DNA of 64,000 nucleotides from NCBI RefSeq assembly GCF_018398395.1, contig NZ_JAHCBF010000001.1, forward strand, positions 1 through 64,000, written 5' to 3'. Positions 44,361 through 52,998 of the stretch are shown here, piece after piece. The notes below the pieces were generated by a model, which did no database searches, was not told where the DNA came from, and was given only the letters and a program-made list of their open reading frames with translations. The stretch comes from Croceicoccus gelatinilyticus. GTDB lineage: Bacteria; Pseudomonadota; Alphaproteobacteria; Sphingomonadales; Sphingomonadaceae. The stretch's first letter is position 1. Every line of letters begins with the position of its first letter. The position numbers and the translations under genes were made by a program.

Positions 44361-44476
44361 TTTGCGGACCGTCCGCTATCGGGCGTCTGCAGGTGAAAAG
44401 CCGCCGTTCGGCTAACGGCCCAATAGTCGACGAATTCCGAACTGCCCACTATTGTTGAAAATGTCTTGGCCTGCGC

Positions 44477-45574
44477 TCAGACGATCCGAGAGCGCGATTG
44501 TGAGGAATGGTCACATCTACCCATCGCCTCTGCCGCCAATCGGGCGAGGCGGGGGAAGGCCTCGGCCCGTTCCTTCGCCTGCGCATTGGCAGCCGTGCCG
44601 CGGATTACGCGGCCCTTGATGCCGTGGAAGATCGCGGCCAGCCGGAAGAACTGGAAGGCGACGTAGAAGTCCCAGTTGGGGATGCTCTCGCGTCCCATGC
44701 GCTCGCAATAGGCGGCGACGTATTCGTCCTCGCTCGGGATGTTCAGTGCCTTCAGGTCCGCGCCTTCCAGCCCCGCCACGATGTCGGGCGGCATGTGGTA
44801 CATCATCGCGTGATAGGCGAAGTCCGCCAGCGGATGGCCCAGCGTCGATAGTTCCCAATCCAGCACCGCCAGCACGCGCGGCTCTGTCGGGTGAAAGATC
44901 ATGTTGTCGCAGCGCATGTCGCCGTGGACGACGGTTGTCTCGTCGCCTGCAGGGATATTCTCGGGCAGCCACGCGACAAGGCGGTCCATGTCGTCGTTAC
45001 GGCCTGCTTCCTCGTCGGCGAGATATTGCTTGGACCAGCGGCCGATCTGGCGCGCGAAGTAGTTGCCCGGCTTGCCATAGTCGCCAAGGCCGACGGCCTC
45101 GTAATCAACGAGGTGCAGGTCGGCCATGACCTTGTTCATGGCATCGAAATAGGCAGGACGGTCCTCGCGGCTCACTTCGGGGAAAGTCGCGTCCCAGAAG
45201 ATGCGGCCTTCGACCATGTCCATCACGAAGAACCACGTGCCGATGACATCGTCGTCGGTGCAGATGCCGTAGACCTTGGGCACGGGGAAGCCCGCCTTGC
45301 CGAGGCCGGTCATGACCTTGGCCTCACGCTCCACCGCGTGCGCGCCTTTCAGCAATTCGCCCGGCGGCTTGCGGCGCAGGACGTATTTCGCGCCCGGCGT
45401 CGTCAGCTTGTAGGTCGGGTTCGACTGGCCGCCCTTGAACTGCTCGATCGTCAGCGGCCCGGCAAAGCCTTCTACATTGGCTTCCATCCACGTGCTCAGG
45501 CGGCCCAGATCGACTTCGTAACCTTCGCGCACCGGCGTGGTGCCGGTGTTGGCCTCTGCAATCGTCTCAGCCAT
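44477..45574 (-). CDS. APH-type phosphotransferase (ACAD10-like) family protein
   Basis: A 365-residue kinase-fold protein: EQFKGGQSNPTYKL (nucleotide loop), YVLRRKPPGELLKGAHAVEREA, the catalytic VVHGDMRCDNMIF and the metal-binding DWELSTLGHPLADFAY. This subfamily is normally encoded next to acyl-CoA dehydrogenases, in ACAD10/11-type systems that phosphorylate 4-hydroxyacyl-CoAs for beta-oxidation; that is family knowledge, and the substrate here is unknown. It overlaps the acyl-CoA dehydrogenase gene by eight bases, so the partnership is conserved. Confidence 0.88.
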   Translation of the reverse strand: MAETIAEANTGTTPVREGYEVDLGRLSTWMEANVEGFAGPLTIEQFKGGQSNPTYKLTTPGAKYVLRRKPPGELLKGAHAVEREAKVMTGLGKAGFPVPKVYGICTDDDVIGTWFFVMDMVEGRIFWDATFPEVSREDRPAYFDAMNKVMADLHLVDYEAVGLGDYGKPGNYFARQIGRWSKQYLADEEAGRNDDMDRLVAWLPENIPAGDETTVVHGDMRCDNMIFHPTEPRVLAVLDWELSTLGHPLADFAYHAMMYHMPPDIVAGLEGADLKALNIPSEDEYVAAYCERMGRESIPNWDFYVAFQFFRLAAIFHGIKGRVIRGTAANAQAKERAEAFPRLARLAAEAMGRCDHSSQSRSRIV

Positions 45575-46766
45575 CTTGGGCCTGCGCGTCGCGCCATGCG
45601 CGCTTGATCTTCTTGGCCAGCGACCATTTGTGGACCTCGGTGGGGCCGTCGTAGATGCGGAAGGCGCGCACTTCGCGGAAGATCTGTTCGACCACGGTCT
45701 TGTCGGTCACGCCGGTACCGCCCATGACCTGCACGCAGTTGTCGGCAATGCGCATCAGCGCTTCCGACACCGCGACCTTGGCCATGGAGCTTTCGGTCGT
45801 GCCCAGATCACCGGTGTCGAGCACGCTCGCACACCAGTAGATCATCAGTTCCGCCTGCTGGATGTCGATCTTGTTCTGCGCAAGCATGAAGCCCACGCCC
45901 TCGTGATCGATCAGCGTCTTGCGGAACGCCTCGCGGCGGCAGGCGTAGTCGGTGGCGATTTCCTGCGCGCGGATGCAGCAGCCCAGCCAGCGCATGCAGT
46001 GCGACAGGCGTGCAGGCGAGAGGCGGATCTGGGCGTACTTGAACCCTTCGCCCGGCTGGCCCAGCAGCTGATCTGCGGGAACGCGCAGGTTTTCGATATC
46101 GATGGTGGCATGGCTGCCGGGCATCGAGTTGTCGATGGTGTTCGGCACGTCCACGATCTTGATCGCCGGATCGGGCAGGTCGACCAGGAACATGCATGCG
46201 CCGCCCTTGGAATCCTCTTCCTCGGACGCAGCCATGACGATGCCGACCTTGGCGCCGTCGGCCCCGGTGATGAAGGTCTTCTTGCCGTTGATGATCCAGT
46301 GGTTGCCATCCTTGCGGCAAGTCGACTTCATCATCGACGGGTCGGAACCCGCGCCGCCCCATTCGGCAGGCTCGGTCATGAAGAATGCGCTGCGGGCGTG
46401 GCCCGAAACCATGTCCTTCAGGAACCGATCCTTCAGTTCCGGCGAACCGACATGGCCCAGTAGGTACATGTTGCCTTCGTCCGGTGCCATCGTGTTGCAG
46501 GCCAGCGGGCCCAGCGGCGACAGGCCGGACTTGATCAGGACATATGCCGTCTCGACCTGCGTGAGGTGAGAACCGTCGTCGAGGATGTGCGGCGTCATCA
46601 CGCCGGCGGCGCGGGCCTTTTCGCGCATCTCGTTGACCATTTCGTCCAGCGGCGCGCCGTGGTGGTCGCGCCGGTCATCCTTTTCGTAAGGAATGACGAC
46701 TTCGCGGACGAATTTCTCTACCCGCGCGCCGATTTCAAGCGCGCGGTCGGGAACGGCAAAATCCAT
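45567..46766 (-). CDS. Acyl-CoA dehydrogenase
   Basis: A 399-residue flavoprotein of the ACAD family: GPLACNTMAPDEGNMYLLGHVGSPELKDRFL, FFMTEPAEWGGAGSDPSMM, KTFITGADGAKVGIVMA, and the C-terminal domain with QVMGGTGVTDKTVVEQIFREVRAFRIYDGPTEVHKWSLAKKI. It is closest to ACAD10/11-like enzymes, matching the downstream APH gene. It oxidises an acyl-CoA at C2-C3. It is second in an operon with the NTF2-like gene three bases upstream. Confidence 0.92.
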   Translation of the reverse strand: MDFAVPDRALEIGARVEKFVREVVIPYEKDDRRDHHGAPLDEMVNEMREKARAAGVMTPHILDDGSHLTQVETAYVLIKSGLSPLGPLACNTMAPDEGNMYLLGHVGSPELKDRFLKDMVSGHARSAFFMTEPAEWGGAGSDPSMMKSTCRKDGNHWIINGKKTFITGADGAKVGIVMAASEEEDSKGGACMFLVDLPDPAIKIVDVPNTIDNSMPGSHATIDIENLRVPADQLLGQPGEGFKYAQIRLSPARLSHCMRWLGCCIRAQEIATDYACRREAFRKTLIDHEGVGFMLAQNKIDIQQAELMIYWCASVLDTGDLGTTESSMAKVAVSEALMRIADNCVQVMGGTGVTDKTVVEQIFREVRAFRIYDGPTEVHKWSLAKKIKRAWRDAQAQDG

Positions 46767-46769
46767 TTA

Positions 46770-47168
46770 TCAGGCTTTCTGCGTTGCTGCTGCCGCGGCC
46801 TTCACGGGGGCAGGGTCGAAATAGTAGGGCTTGATCTCGCAGACCTTGCCGTCGCGGATACGGAACATTTCGGTCAGTTCGGCCGGTTCAAGGCCTTCGC
46901 CGAAGTTCATGCGCAGGATCTTGACGGCATAGTCGCCGCCATAGGTCGACCCGATGACGTCGAGCGACTGCACCTGCAGCATGGCAAAGACATCGTTGAA
47001 CAGGTCGCGCAGGGCGTTCTTGCCCTTGTAGGTGCCGGCCATGGGCAGGCCCGGTGCTTCGCTGATGAGCAGATCGTCGGTGACCATCGTTGCGACCTTG
47101 TCCCAGTCTGCAGCTGCGCTTGCCGCGTACAGGTCGTCGATAAGGGTTTCCACCTCTTGCAGTGTCAT
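46770..47168 (-). CDS. NTF2-like/SnoaL-type protein, island copy 1
   Basis: A 132-residue NTF2-like protein: helix VETLIDDLYAASAAADWDKVATMVTDDLLI, then GKNALRDLFNDVFAMLQVQSLDVIGSTYG and FRIRDGKVCEIKPYYFD. The start at 47168 is preferred over upstream codons because the fold begins there. It heads the NTF2-ACAD-APH operon and is divergent from the Rieske ferredoxin operon. Ketosteroid-isomerase-like activity or a binding role are both possible. Confidence 0.85.
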   Translation of the reverse strand: MTLQEVETLIDDLYAASAAADWDKVATMVTDDLLISEAPGLPMAGTYKGKNALRDLFNDVFAMLQVQSLDVIGSTYGGDYAVKILRMNFGEGLEPAELTEMFRIRDGKVCEIKPYYFDPAPVKAAAAATQKA

Positions 47169-47225
47169 CGTATGTCTCTCCCACACTGATTGAACTACCA
47201 TCTTGTCGCCAATCGGCTCCGCAGG

Positions 47226-47237
47226 CGATAGCTATCG
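47226..47237. promoter_or_regulatory. 12-bp palindrome in a divergent promoter region
   Basis: CGATAGCTATCG is a perfect palindrome in the 139-base space between the minus-strand NTF2-ACAD-APH operon and the plus-strand ferredoxin operon. Palindromes of 12 bases occur by chance about 15 times per window, so only its location speaks for an operator. Confidence 0.3.
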
Positions 47238-47307
47238 GAATTGTTAGCGTGAAAGCGTAGGCGCAAGCCGTTAGGGCCGTAAGACCCAAAGAGAGGATTG
47301 AATAACC

Positions 47308-47658
47308 GTGAGTGAGACCTGGCATCCCCTGATCGCCGAAAGCGATTTTCCCGAGGAAGGCAAACTGGCGACGAAGGTGGCCGGTTGGTACGTCCTCGCC
47401 GCGAAGACGGATGACGGTTTCCACGCGGTCAACGATCGCTGCACCCATCAGGCGGCGCTGCTTTCGGGCGGCCGGATCCGCCGCGGCGCGGTGATGTGTC
47501 CGCTGCACGGCGCGCGTTTCGAACTGGAAACGGGCCGCTGTATTGGCGGCGCCTACAAGGACCTGCGCACTTTCCCGATCCGCGTCGAAGGCGGGCAGGT
47601 CGAAGTGTGCGTCCCGGACGAAGCGCCGACGATGGAGGAACTGCCCGTCGGGCAATAA
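47308..47658 (+). CDS. Rieske-type [2Fe-2S] ferredoxin
   Basis: A 116-residue ferredoxin with the Rieske ligands Cys45-x-His47 (RCTHQ) and Cys64-x2-His67 (CPLHGARF), and IRVEGGQVEVCVP at the end. It delivers electrons to ring-hydroxylating oxygenases and is the only electron carrier of that kind in the window, so it may serve all the Rieske alpha subunits here. A GTG start with AGAGAGGA upstream. First gene of a six-gene operon; no ferredoxin reductase is seen. Confidence 0.92.
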   Translation: MSETWHPLIAESDFPEEGKLATKVAGWYVLAAKTDDGFHAVNDRCTHQAALLSGGRIRRGAVMCPLHGARFELETGRCIGGAYKDLRTFPIRVEGGQVEVCVPDEAPTMEELPVGQ

Positions 47659-47773
47659 GGGCAATTGGCCGCACCCGATGCGATCGGGGCGGCCTACCTG
47701 CCAGAACGGATAGCTTTCGGCTTTCCCGTCACGCTCTACCCTCCGGTCAACTAAACCATTGGGAGAGACATTT

Positions 47774-48202
47774 ATGCCCTTCACCGGATCGGACGCGGAT
47801 CGGCTTGCCATTCGCGACCTGCTCGACACTTATGCCGACGCGGTGACCCAGCGTAACCCCGAAGCCTGGGGCGAGACCTGGGCCGAAGATGCGCGTTGGG
47901 AAATGCCCGACTATCCTCAGTTTCCGCCGCAGGAAGGTCGCGAGAACATCGTGAACCTGTGGGTTGAGGCGATGCAGCATTATCCGGGCATTCTGTTCCA
48001 TGCCTGGCCCGGTTCGATCGAGATCGACGGCAACACGGCCAAGATGCGCAGCTACACCACCGAGACCTATGATCAGGACGGCAACACGGTGCGCGACCGC
48101 GGGGAATACCGGGACGAGCTCGTCAAGATCGATGGCCGTTGGTATTTCACGCTGCGATCCTTCCGCAACATCCACAAGCAGGTCGGCCCGAAAGGTACCT
48201 GA
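47774..48202 (+). CDS. NTF2-like/SnoaL-type protein, island copy 2
   Basis: A 142-residue SnoaL-4-type protein: MPFTGSDADRLAIRDLLDTYADAVTQRNPEAWGETWAEDARWEMPDYP, GRENIVNLWVEAMQHY, and DELVKIDGRWYFTLRSFRN. It is a paralogue of the product at 62750-63190, which starts MAFTG and ends with DELAKIDGKWVFTRREYRIFHE. The conserved Asp/Trp/Arg positions suggest a shared fold with isomerase- or dehydratase-like members. It sits between ferredoxin and the first MDR gene, with a good GGGAGAGA ribosome site. Confidence 0.85.
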   Translation: MPFTGSDADRLAIRDLLDTYADAVTQRNPEAWGETWAEDARWEMPDYPQFPPQEGRENIVNLWVEAMQHYPGILFHAWPGSIEIDGNTAKMRSYTTETYDQDGNTVRDRGEYRDELVKIDGRWYFTLRSFRNIHKQVGPKGT

Positions 48203-48204
48203 AC

Positions 48205-49215
48205 ATGACCAAGAACCGTTTCTGGCGTCTCGATGACCATCCGCAGGGCGACGATTTCAGCTCTGCCCTCAGTCTGCAGGAAACCGAGCTCGCCCCGCTC
48301 GAAGATGGCGAGATCCGGCTGAAGGCCGACTACCTGTCGATGGATGCGGGCACCCGCATGTGGATGGGCCCGCGTGAAGACGGCTATCAGCCGCCCCTGC
48401 CGATGGGCATCCCGATGGCCGGGCAGTCGCTGGGCCGTATCACCGAAAGCCGCGACGATCGTTTCCCGGTTGGCCGCCTGGTTCGCGTGTTCGGTCAGTG
48501 GGCCGATTACTCGACTGTGCGCCCCGACGATTCGTGGGCGGTGCTGCTGGATGAAGACATCGACGATCCGCGTCAGCACTTCGGCGTGCTCGGCCTCAAC
48601 GGCTGGACGGCGCTTTACGGTACGAAGGACATTCTCGGCATCAAGGAAGGTGAGAACCTCGTCATTTCCGCCGCGGCTGGCGCTACGGGCAGCCTTGCGT
48701 GCCAGATCGGCCGCAATCTCGGTGCCAAGGTTACCGGCATCGCGGGTGGCCCCGACAAGTGCCGATACGTGGTCGAGGAACTGGGTGCGGAACGCTGCAT
48801 CGACTACAAGAACCAGGACGTCGCGGCAGAGCTCAAGAAGATCGACGGCGGCATCAACGCGTACTTCGAAAACGTGGGCGGCCCGATCCTCGACGCGGTT
48901 CTGGCCAACATGGCATTGTTCGGGCGCGTGGCGGTTTGCGGCATGATCGCGAACTATGAAAGCGACGAAGGCGTGCCGGGTCCGAAGAACTACGACCAGG
49001 TCCTGATGCGCCGCCTGCGTATCGAAGGCTTCCTGTTGCCTGACGTGCCCGAACGCGGCCCCGAGTATCACGCCCTGCTCAAGGACTGGTACCAGAACGG
49101 CAAGATCACCGTGCCCTTCGACGTGACCAAGGGGCTGGAAAACACGCTGGTCGCCTATGGCCGCATGATGACGGGCAAGAACACCGGCAAGGTCATCGTC
49201 GACCTGAGGGACTAA
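48205..49215 (+). CDS. NADP-dependent MDR-family oxidoreductase 1
   Basis: A 336-residue zinc-free medium-chain reductase (leukotriene B4 dehydrogenase/YncB type): LKADYLSMDAGTRMWMG, the cofactor motif ISAAAGATGSLACQIGRNLGAKVTGIAGG, and NAYFENVGGPILDAVLANM. Such enzymes reduce C=C next to a carbonyl, or carbonyls, with NADPH. Its ATG overlaps nothing but follows the previous stop by two bases, so translation is coupled. A second member lies at 50048-51058. Confidence 0.9.
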   Translation: MTKNRFWRLDDHPQGDDFSSALSLQETELAPLEDGEIRLKADYLSMDAGTRMWMGPREDGYQPPLPMGIPMAGQSLGRITESRDDRFPVGRLVRVFGQWADYSTVRPDDSWAVLLDEDIDDPRQHFGVLGLNGWTALYGTKDILGIKEGENLVISAAAGATGSLACQIGRNLGAKVTGIAGGPDKCRYVVEELGAERCIDYKNQDVAAELKKIDGGINAYFENVGGPILDAVLANMALFGRVAVCGMIANYESDEGVPGPKNYDQVLMRRLRIEGFLLPDVPERGPEYHALLKDWYQNGKITVPFDVTKGLENTLVAYGRMMTGKNTGKVIVDLRD

Positions 49216-49220
49216 CGCTC

Positions 49221-50030
49221 GTGCCGACCATCGATTACCGGTCGCCCCTGCGCTGCCTCGTCGCGGTGCGGGGGCACCCGTTCGGGCGCGATGCCTTCGC
49301 CTCGGTTTTCGAGGGCATGGAAGGCATCTCGGCCACGATGGTCGACCAGCCTGCCGCCTCGCTGCTGCTCAACCCCGATGGCATGCGCGATTTCGATGTG
49401 GCGGTGCTCTACGACATGCCGGGGCTGGATTTCGACGATCCCGATGCGCCGCCCGCCTATGTCGATCCGCCGCAAGTCATGCGCGATGGCTTTCCCGCGC
49501 TGTTCGATGCGGGGAAGGGCGTCGTCGCGCTCCACCATGCTTTGGCCGGTTGGCCGACATGGCCCGATTATGGCGAGATCATCGGCGGGCGGTTCCTTTA
49601 CAAACCGGGCGAGGTTCGCGGGGCTAGGCGGCTAGACAGCGGCTATGCCCATGATGTTCGGCAGACCTTCACGCCCGTGCCCGGCCATCCGGTGACGGAA
49701 GGGCTTCCCGCCTCGTTCGAGATTACCGACGAGCCCTATCTGGCCGAGATATTCGAAGACGACGTGACGCCGCTCCTGCGTTCGGACGCTTCGTTCGATC
49801 GCGACCATTTCTTCTCCGCCTCGCTCGCCGTGAAGGGCGAGATGTATGCGCGCGAGGGGTGGGACCATCCGGCAGGCAGCAACCTTGCCGGCTGGGCGAA
49901 AGAGATCGGCAAGGGCCGGCTCGTCTATCTGCAACCCGGCGACGGGCCGGGCGCCTACGAAAATCCCGACTACCGCCAGCTGGTCGAAAATGCGATCCGC
50001 TGGACGGCAGGATCGGCAACAGCAGCCTGA
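49221..50030 (+). CDS. ThuA-like domain protein
   Basis: A 269-residue protein of the ThuA/class I glutamine amidotransferase-like fold: LRCLVAVRGHPFGRDAFASVFEGMEG, DFDVAVLYDMPG, ALFDAGKGVVALHHALAGWPTWPDYGEIIGGRFLY, VTEGLPASFEITDEPYLAEIF, and GKGRLVYLQPGD. ThuA proteins occur in sugar catabolic operons with unknown reactions; here the company is ring-hydroxylating enzymes. The start codon is GTG or a near-upstream one, five bases after the MDR stop. Confidence 0.78.
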   Translation: MPTIDYRSPLRCLVAVRGHPFGRDAFASVFEGMEGISATMVDQPAASLLLNPDGMRDFDVAVLYDMPGLDFDDPDAPPAYVDPPQVMRDGFPALFDAGKGVVALHHALAGWPTWPDYGEIIGGRFLYKPGEVRGARRLDSGYAHDVRQTFTPVPGHPVTEGLPASFEITDEPYLAEIFEDDVTPLLRSDASFDRDHFFSASLAVKGEMYAREGWDHPAGSNLAGWAKEIGKGRLVYLQPGDGPGAYENPDYRQLVENAIRWTAGSATAA

Positions 50031-50047
50031 ATTCAAGGAGAGGTCAC

Positions 50048-51058
50048 ATGACCAACCGCCGCTTCATCCTCCGCCGCCGCCCTGTCGGCGATCCGGTACC
50101 CGAGGATTTCGAGCTCGTCAGCGAACCGATCCCCGATGTTCCCAAGGGCGGGCTGGTCGTGCGCAATCATTACTGCTCGCTCGATCCGGCGCAGCGCGGC
50201 TGGATGGACGATGCGCCCAGCTACATGCCGCCGATCCCGCTTGGCGATCCTGTGCGCGCGACGACGGTGGGCGAAGTTTACGCCAGCGACAATCCGGACT
50301 TTCCGGTCGGGAGCTGGGTCATGAACCTCAGCGGGATTGAGGAATATAGCGCCGTCGAACTCGGCCATTTCACCGCACCGATCGACGTCGGCATGGTCGA
50401 CAGTCCGTCGAAGTTCCTCTCGGCCATGGGGGCGGTTGGTCTCACCGCTTATTTCGGAATGCAGGACGTCGCCAAGCCGAAGGCGGGCGAAACGCTTTGC
50501 GTCAGCGGCGCGGCAGGGGCGGTCGGTTCTGTCGTCGGGCAGATCGGCAAGATCCACGGCTGCCGCGTGATCGGTATTGCTGGCGGGGCGGAAAAGTGCC
50601 GCCGCCTGATCGAGGATTACGGTTTCGACGTCGCCATCGACTATCGCGGCAAGAGCCGTGAGGACTTGATCGAGGAAATTGCCAAGGCAGCGCCCGACGG
50701 GCTCGACATGGTGTTCGAGAACGTGGGCGGCGACATCCTTGAGGCAGAGGTCCACAACCTCGCGAAAAAGGCGCGCATCGTGCTGTGCGGGCTGATCAGC
50801 GAATACAATTCGGTCGAGAAGCACGGGCTTCAAAACCTGTGGCAGCTGATCGTGCACCAGGCTTCGATCCACGGCTTCCTCATCATGGACTACGCCGACC
50901 GCTTCCCCGAAGGCGGGGCGCAGATCGCGCAGTGGATCGCCGAGGGCAAGGTCCGCATCGACGAGGACGTGCAGGAAGGTATCGAGAATACCTACGACGC
51001 TTTCATGCGGCTGTTTTCGGGCAAGAACACCGGCAAGCTGGTCCTGAAGATCGCATGA
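50048..51058 (+). CDS. NADP-dependent MDR-family oxidoreductase 2
   Basis: A 336-residue zinc-free MDR enzyme: VRNHYCSLDPAQRGWMDD, LCVSGAAGAVGSVVGQIGKIHGCRVIGIAGG, and DMVFENVGGDILEAEVHNLAKKARIVLCGLI. It resembles the first MDR of the operon but is clearly diverged, so they probably handle different intermediates. The ATG at 50048 follows GGAGAGG. Its stop overlaps the next SDR (ATGA at 51055-51058). Confidence 0.9.
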   Translation: MTNRRFILRRRPVGDPVPEDFELVSEPIPDVPKGGLVVRNHYCSLDPAQRGWMDDAPSYMPPIPLGDPVRATTVGEVYASDNPDFPVGSWVMNLSGIEEYSAVELGHFTAPIDVGMVDSPSKFLSAMGAVGLTAYFGMQDVAKPKAGETLCVSGAAGAVGSVVGQIGKIHGCRVIGIAGGAEKCRRLIEDYGFDVAIDYRGKSREDLIEEIAKAAPDGLDMVFENVGGDILEAEVHNLAKKARIVLCGLISEYNSVEKHGLQNLWQLIVHQASIHGFLIMDYADRFPEGGAQIAQWIAEGKVRIDEDVQEGIENTYDAFMRLFSGKNTGKLVLKIA

Positions 51059-51768
51059 GCGGTCGGCTGGAAGGTCGCCGCGCCATCGTCACGGGCGCAG
51101 GGTCTGGCATCGGCGCGGCTGTGGCGAAGCGGCTCGTGGCAGACGGCGCACAGGTCTTCACCTGCGACCTCAAGGGCGATGTCGATCATGTCGCGGACGT
51201 GACCGCCGAGGGTGCGAGTGCGGCGCTGGTCAAGGCTGCGGTCGAGGACATGGGCGGTCTCGACACGGTGGTGCCGTGTGCGGGGATCGCGGCTTTCTCA
51301 CCGCTGGAGGGGCACACAGACGACTATTTCCGGCAAGTGCTGGAAGTGAACCTCGTCGCGGTGTTCCGGCTGGTGCGCGATGCGGCAGAGCATCTGAAGC
51401 AGGCTGGCAAAGGGCGGATCGTCACGATCGGTTCGACGACTTCGACTTACGGCGACGAGGGGCTTTGCGCCTATTCCGCATCGAAGCACGCGGTGCTGGG
51501 TTTTACCAAGTCGGCCGCGGCCGAGCTCGGCCCGTTCGGCGTCACGGTAAACTGCGTTCAGCCGGGTGCGATCGATACGCCGATGACGGCACCGGCTTTC
51601 GAGGAAATGCCCGAATATCGCACGTTCTGGGAAAACAAGGCGCCGCTGCGCCGGCTGGGCAGGGCGGAGGATATCGCCGACGTAATCGCCTTCCTGTGCA
51701 GCGACGATGCCCGCTTCATGTCGGGCCACGGCCTGTGGGTCGATGGTGGGGCGATGGTCCGGCACTGA
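51055..51768 (+). CDS. SDR family oxidoreductase, end of the ferredoxin operon
   Basis: A 237-residue classical SDR: IVTGAGSGIGAAVAKRL, the motif GSTTSTYGDEGLCAYSASKHAV with Tyr-x3-Lys, QPGAIDTPM, and GLWVDGGAM. It is co-translated with MDR 2. The next genes face the opposite direction, so the operon ends here; no T-run terminator is evident in the 21 bases before the convergent Rieske stop. Confidence 0.9.
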   Translation: MSGRLEGRRAIVTGAGSGIGAAVAKRLVADGAQVFTCDLKGDVDHVADVTAEGASAALVKAAVEDMGGLDTVVPCAGIAAFSPLEGHTDDYFRQVLEVNLVAVFRLVRDAAEHLKQAGKGRIVTIGSTTSTYGDEGLCAYSASKHAVLGFTKSAAAELGPFGVTVNCVQPGAIDTPMTAPAFEEMPEYRTFWENKAPLRRLGRAEDIADVIAFLCSDDARFMSGHGLWVDGGAMVRH

Positions 51769-51789
51769 CCGGACCACCGCCCTAGGCCA

Positions 51790-52974
51790 TCAGTCCTTCA
51801 TCACCGGCATCGGCGTCTGGCCGGTTTCGTCGAGGTAGTACTCGATCCACTTGTGAAAGAACTGGTTGCCCGGTTCGTTCCGGCCGAAGGTCTGGTGCGT
51901 CATCGCGCCGCTTTCCAGCCCGTTCTGCACCTTGAGGCCGAGGAAGTAGTCCTCCTCTTCCACCACGTTGTAGAAGAAGTCGCACATCTCATCGAGCTTC
52001 CGCATCTCCTCGTCCGTTTCCGGCTTCGTCGGGAAGACGTAGTTCATGATCGTGACGTTCGTGTTCGGCGCATCGCCGGGGAACAGCTGTGCGAACTGGC
52101 ACATCTCGGGCGCGAGGAAGAGCGCGAAGTTCGGGAAGAGCATCCGGATGAAGTCGTAACCGTCGTTCTCGTGCCGACCCCATTCGTCACGGGGCAGACC
52201 CTTAAGGTCCACGATCGACTTCTGCGGAAAGCCCAGCCGGATATGCGGGCCGAACCCTTCGTAGTGCGCGCGATTGGACGGTGAGCGCGGCGCCACCGTG
52301 TCCTTGTGCGCGGCGGCGAAGTGGTAGCCTTCGAGATAGCCGTCATAGGCGACCTTCCAGTTCGCCCCGCGCATCTCGCGCGACTTGTGATAGTACCAGT
52401 CCTCCAGCTTGAGGGCGGCGAAATCCTCGTACATGCCGCCCAGCCATGCCTTCGCGTCGATCTCAAGACCCGGTGTCAGGATCACGAAGATCATGCCCGC
52501 AACCTCGTCGCAGGGCAGTTCGGTCATGTTGAGATCGCTGCGGTCGACTTCGCCGAACGTGCTGGCCTCGGCAATGCCCAGAAGCTTGCCGTCATTGGCA
52601 TAAGTCCAGCCGTGATAGGGGCACGAAAAGCGCGAGCAATTGCCCTTGCCCTCGGGCGCGAGATGCGCGGCGCGGTGCTTGCACACGTTGAGGAAGGCGC
52701 GGGCCTTCATGTCCTTGCCGCGGGTGATGACGACGGGAAGGCCCATGATCTGGATGGCCTTGTAGTCGTTCTTTTCGGGCAGCTCGATAGAAAGCGCCAG
52801 CATGAGGGGGAGGCGTTTGAACACGCGCTCTTTCTCCTGCTCCCAGCGCTGCGGGTCGAGGTAGTTCTCGACCGGCACGCGCATGGTGGAGCTGGCCTGG
52901 TCGGTCGTGCGGCTTTCCACGAAGTGGAGCATCCGCTCGGCAATGTCGCCGTACTTGGCATAGAGTTCGGTCAT
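51790..52974 (-). CDS. Rieske oxygenase alpha subunit A
   Basis: A 394-residue ring-hydroxylating oxygenase large subunit. Rieske domain: Cys98-x-His100 (NVCKHRAAH) and Cys118-x2-His121 (FSCPYHGWTY). Catalytic domain: mononuclear iron ligands in YDGYLEGYHFAAAHKD (His218, His223), with a later Asp expected. It is closely related to the product at 60342-61529. No beta subunit accompanies it. It shares strand and direction with the neighbouring alpha subunit at 52999-54405, 24 bases upstream. Confidence 0.92.
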   Translation of the reverse strand: MTELYAKYGDIAERMLHFVESRTTDQASSTMRVPVENYLDPQRWEQEKERVFKRLPLMLALSIELPEKNDYKAIQIMGLPVVITRGKDMKARAFLNVCKHRAAHLAPEGKGNCSRFSCPYHGWTYANDGKLLGIAEASTFGEVDRSDLNMTELPCDEVAGMIFVILTPGLEIDAKAWLGGMYEDFAALKLEDWYYHKSREMRGANWKVAYDGYLEGYHFAAAHKDTVAPRSPSNRAHYEGFGPHIRLGFPQKSIVDLKGLPRDEWGRHENDGYDFIRMLFPNFALFLAPEMCQFAQLFPGDAPNTNVTIMNYVFPTKPETDEEMRKLDEMCDFFYNVVEEEDYFLGLKVQNGLESGAMTHQTFGRNEPGNQFFHKWIEYYLDETGQTPMPVMKD

Positions 52975-52998
52975 GGTGTGATCCTTGTCGGATGAATG

